Assembly (NCBI RefSeq): GCF_001522545.3 | Contig: NC_031776.1 | Coordinates: 30,222,342 to 30,286,341 of the forward strand | Origin: Parus major | Taxonomy: Eukaryota; Chordata; Aves; Passeriformes; Paridae | Length of the DNA stretch: 64,000 nt | Reading direction: 5' to 3' | In this document: one piece after another, positions 62,142 through 64,000 of the stretch | Layout of the letters: each line of letters begins with the position of its first letter | Numbering within the stretch: position 1 is the stretch's first letter | Made by a program: the position numbers and the translations under genes | The notes under the pieces: generated by a model | Database searches by the model: none | What the model saw: only the letters and a program-made list of their open reading frames with translations | What the model was told of the DNA's origin: nothing

Positions 62142-64000
62142 GGTGGGTGGGGAGTTCCCCCACTTCCTCTCACAGAAGAACCATGGGGTGCACGAAGTGT
62201 TGCTGTAATTAAAACATCTCTGCTGAATTGCACCAGGCAGGCCTGTGCTAAACAAGGACTTGACACCATCCTGGCTGACCTTTACAGAGTGTTTCTGCTG
62301 TGCCATTAATTTTCACAGGTCCCTTAGGTGGGCACTTCAGAAAGCCTTCCCTCGCTTTTTGGGCTGCAATTCCAGGGTTATGGCATTTTCAGACACACCA
62401 GCCAAAGACCCATGCAGGCTTATTTTATTTAATGGGTATTTTTATATATCCTTTAATCAAATATTTGGCTGCTGCAATCATCTTGGCTAATGAATGTGAG
62501 CAGGACCCCTCTGTGTCCAGTGCCTGGGTCCTTCTCTTCATTTCACACCCTGATCACACCATTCCTCCCCTAATATAGGGACATGGGTATAGGGCATCTT
62601 GTCAGAATCTAATTTATTGTTTCTAAGCATTACTGGAATACGTTTCTTCCTCTTGAACTAGAATCTGAAATAGTGAATTTGTTTCCTATAAGGCAGCCCA
62701 CCTACATGATTAAACCTGTGACCACACTGCTAATTTAAATACAGTATTTCTAAAAGCTATTGAAAAAGGTCCACTACTCAAAATCATTTTTCAAGATCTT
62801 GCTTTATTTAAAAGCACAGCCCTGATAAAAAAACACCTCTGAATCCAACCACTTAAACATATTTTAAGATGTCCAAGAGTTACTTGGGCAGATTTACCAA
62901 TAATGAAGATAATGAAGGCAAACACTGCCGTCACAAAGGGAGGCCAGACAGTGTAAGGTCCTGCCTTGGACAATCACATCCCAAGTAGAGAAGAGCTCCC
63001 AGTAATTACAGCCCCACCAGAAGCAAAATGGCATGTAATACAGAGCAGTTTATGACACCTGTGGTGCATCCCAATTCCACAAACAACTATGGCAAACATT
63101 ATATAGCTTTCCTTTGGGGATGAGTGAAAATTACACACAGAGGGACTGGAAATCTATTAAGCCATTCAGCAGGTAATAATTCCTGCCAAATCAGGCAGTA
63201 ATGTGAGCTGCTTATTAGCTGTATTAGATACCCGCAGACAGAAGGCATCCAGCACCGTTCTGTGGCACAGCATTATCCCTTGATTTGTTTCAGGCCACTT
63301 GTATTTGTCACCCACCCCCTCAGGAAGCCAAAGCCACCACCTGGCATCAGTTAGCTGGAGGCTTTCCTCTGTAAATTGATCTTTGTGAATTAAGGCAGCA
63401 GAAGCTGTGGGCTGAATTACACCCAGCTGTGCACAGGCTTGTTTTAAGAGGAGATTGTATTTTCAACTCAGGTGAGCCAAGGAAGGGATGAGCAAGTTTT
63501 TCTGCTCCAGTAAATCATACACTGAAGGCTTTGTGGTCTTCCCCAAAACACAGCTTCACACAGACCAAGGGCTCTAGCAGCAGCAGCATCAGACTTAACA
63601 ATAAAATGATCAATGCTCCTGCAAGAAAAGAGGAGAGAGAAAATGCATCAACAGATATTTTGCAGGCATAAAGTGTAAAAATTAGATTAGTTATGTGACT
63701 CCTTGACCAATTGTTGGGTAATAATCTTGGAGAGCAATCTAATTTAAATTTCTATTTACTGTTATTACATTACAGCCACTAACAAGAGCCTTTCAGTCCT
63801 TTCCCTCCTTTTTTCCTGATTCCCTTCACCCTTTTACTGTGGAGCCGCTTACCTGAAACTCCAGATGGAGCAGGCAGGCCCCACACTTTACCCCTGGGGC
63901 AAAGGGCCCCACATTGCAGGGGTACCGTCCCCATTTGTGTATAAAGAGCTCAGGCACCTCAGTCCATAAATGACCCATCCCTCTGTCCTGTAACTTACTC
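62142..64000. other. No gene seen
   Basis: Apart from the candidate block at 63110-63300, this is unique sequence with short overlapping frames. The last 200 bases have small G+C-rich patches, but no exon or promoter can be supported. Confidence 0.55.
63110..63300. promoter_or_regulatory. Candidate conserved non-coding block
   Basis: Unique sequence with GGTAATAATTCC, the inverted pair TGCC/GGCA in TGCCAAATCAGGCA, GCTTATTAGCTG and TTAGATACCCGC. No repeat or frame explains it. Weak motif-based call. Confidence 0.18.

Noticed and set aside
61867..62309. Frames encoding Val-Trp-Phe-Gly-Leu or Lys-Pro-Asn-Gln-Thr repeats
   Set aside because: Translation of the GGTTT microsatellite in different frames; not a protein.
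1..64000. CRISPR arrays, operons, prophage or other prokaryotic systems
   Set aside because: No regularly spaced identical repeats with unique spacers and no long adjacent coding frames; the transposons are vertebrate.

Overview
This window is vertebrate nuclear DNA, almost certainly from a bird and most likely a neoavian such as a songbird. Three signals support this. There are 5'-truncated copies of the CR1 LINE family that dominates bird genomes (3695-3830, 50047-50310 and an older copy at 50400-50730). There is a complete solo LTR of a family I recognise from avian genomes (59961-60526). The background is otherwise A+T-leaning, CpG-poor and repeat-poor. I see no prokaryotic signal: no operons, ribosome binding sites or long open frames.

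I find no gene I can name. The window reads as intergenic sequence or the inside of a very long intron. Most open frames are 60-110 codons, overlap on both strands and look like chance. Two stretches have exon-like borders, with a pyrimidine-rich acceptor, a GT donor and a continuously open frame: 17715-17974 on the minus strand and 12620-12840 on the plus strand. Both are low-confidence candidates. The longest open frame (40055-40729, minus, 224 codons) is longer than I would expect by chance here, but it has no recognisable domain.

Layout: 1-8.4 kb is unique sequence with one CR1 fragment and a perfect 15-bp hairpin (2752-2786). From 8.4 to 38.9 kb the unique sequence holds several blocks dense in homeodomain, octamer, forkhead, MEIS and RFX-like motifs. 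They look like candidate conserved non-coding enhancers (about 8.46, 14.2, 20.3, 23.6, 36.1, 38.0 and 38.8 kb). From 39 to 50 kb there is unique sequence with an ancient tRNA-derived SINE (42438-42590) and a small G+C/CpG-richer patch (45485-45735). From 50 to 53 kb lie two CR1 copies of different age, a 14-bp minisatellite with 15 units (52377-52586) and a second CpG-richer patch. From 53 to 64 kb lie further unique sequence, candidate enhancers near 57.5 and 63.2 kb, the solo LTR, and a (GGTTT)12 microsatellite (62082-62141).

If the motif-rich blocks prove conserved, the simplest reading is a regulatory gene desert, or a regulatory intron of a developmental gene outside the window. That is inference. 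It was made without alignments, and motif clusters in A+T-rich DNA arise easily by chance.
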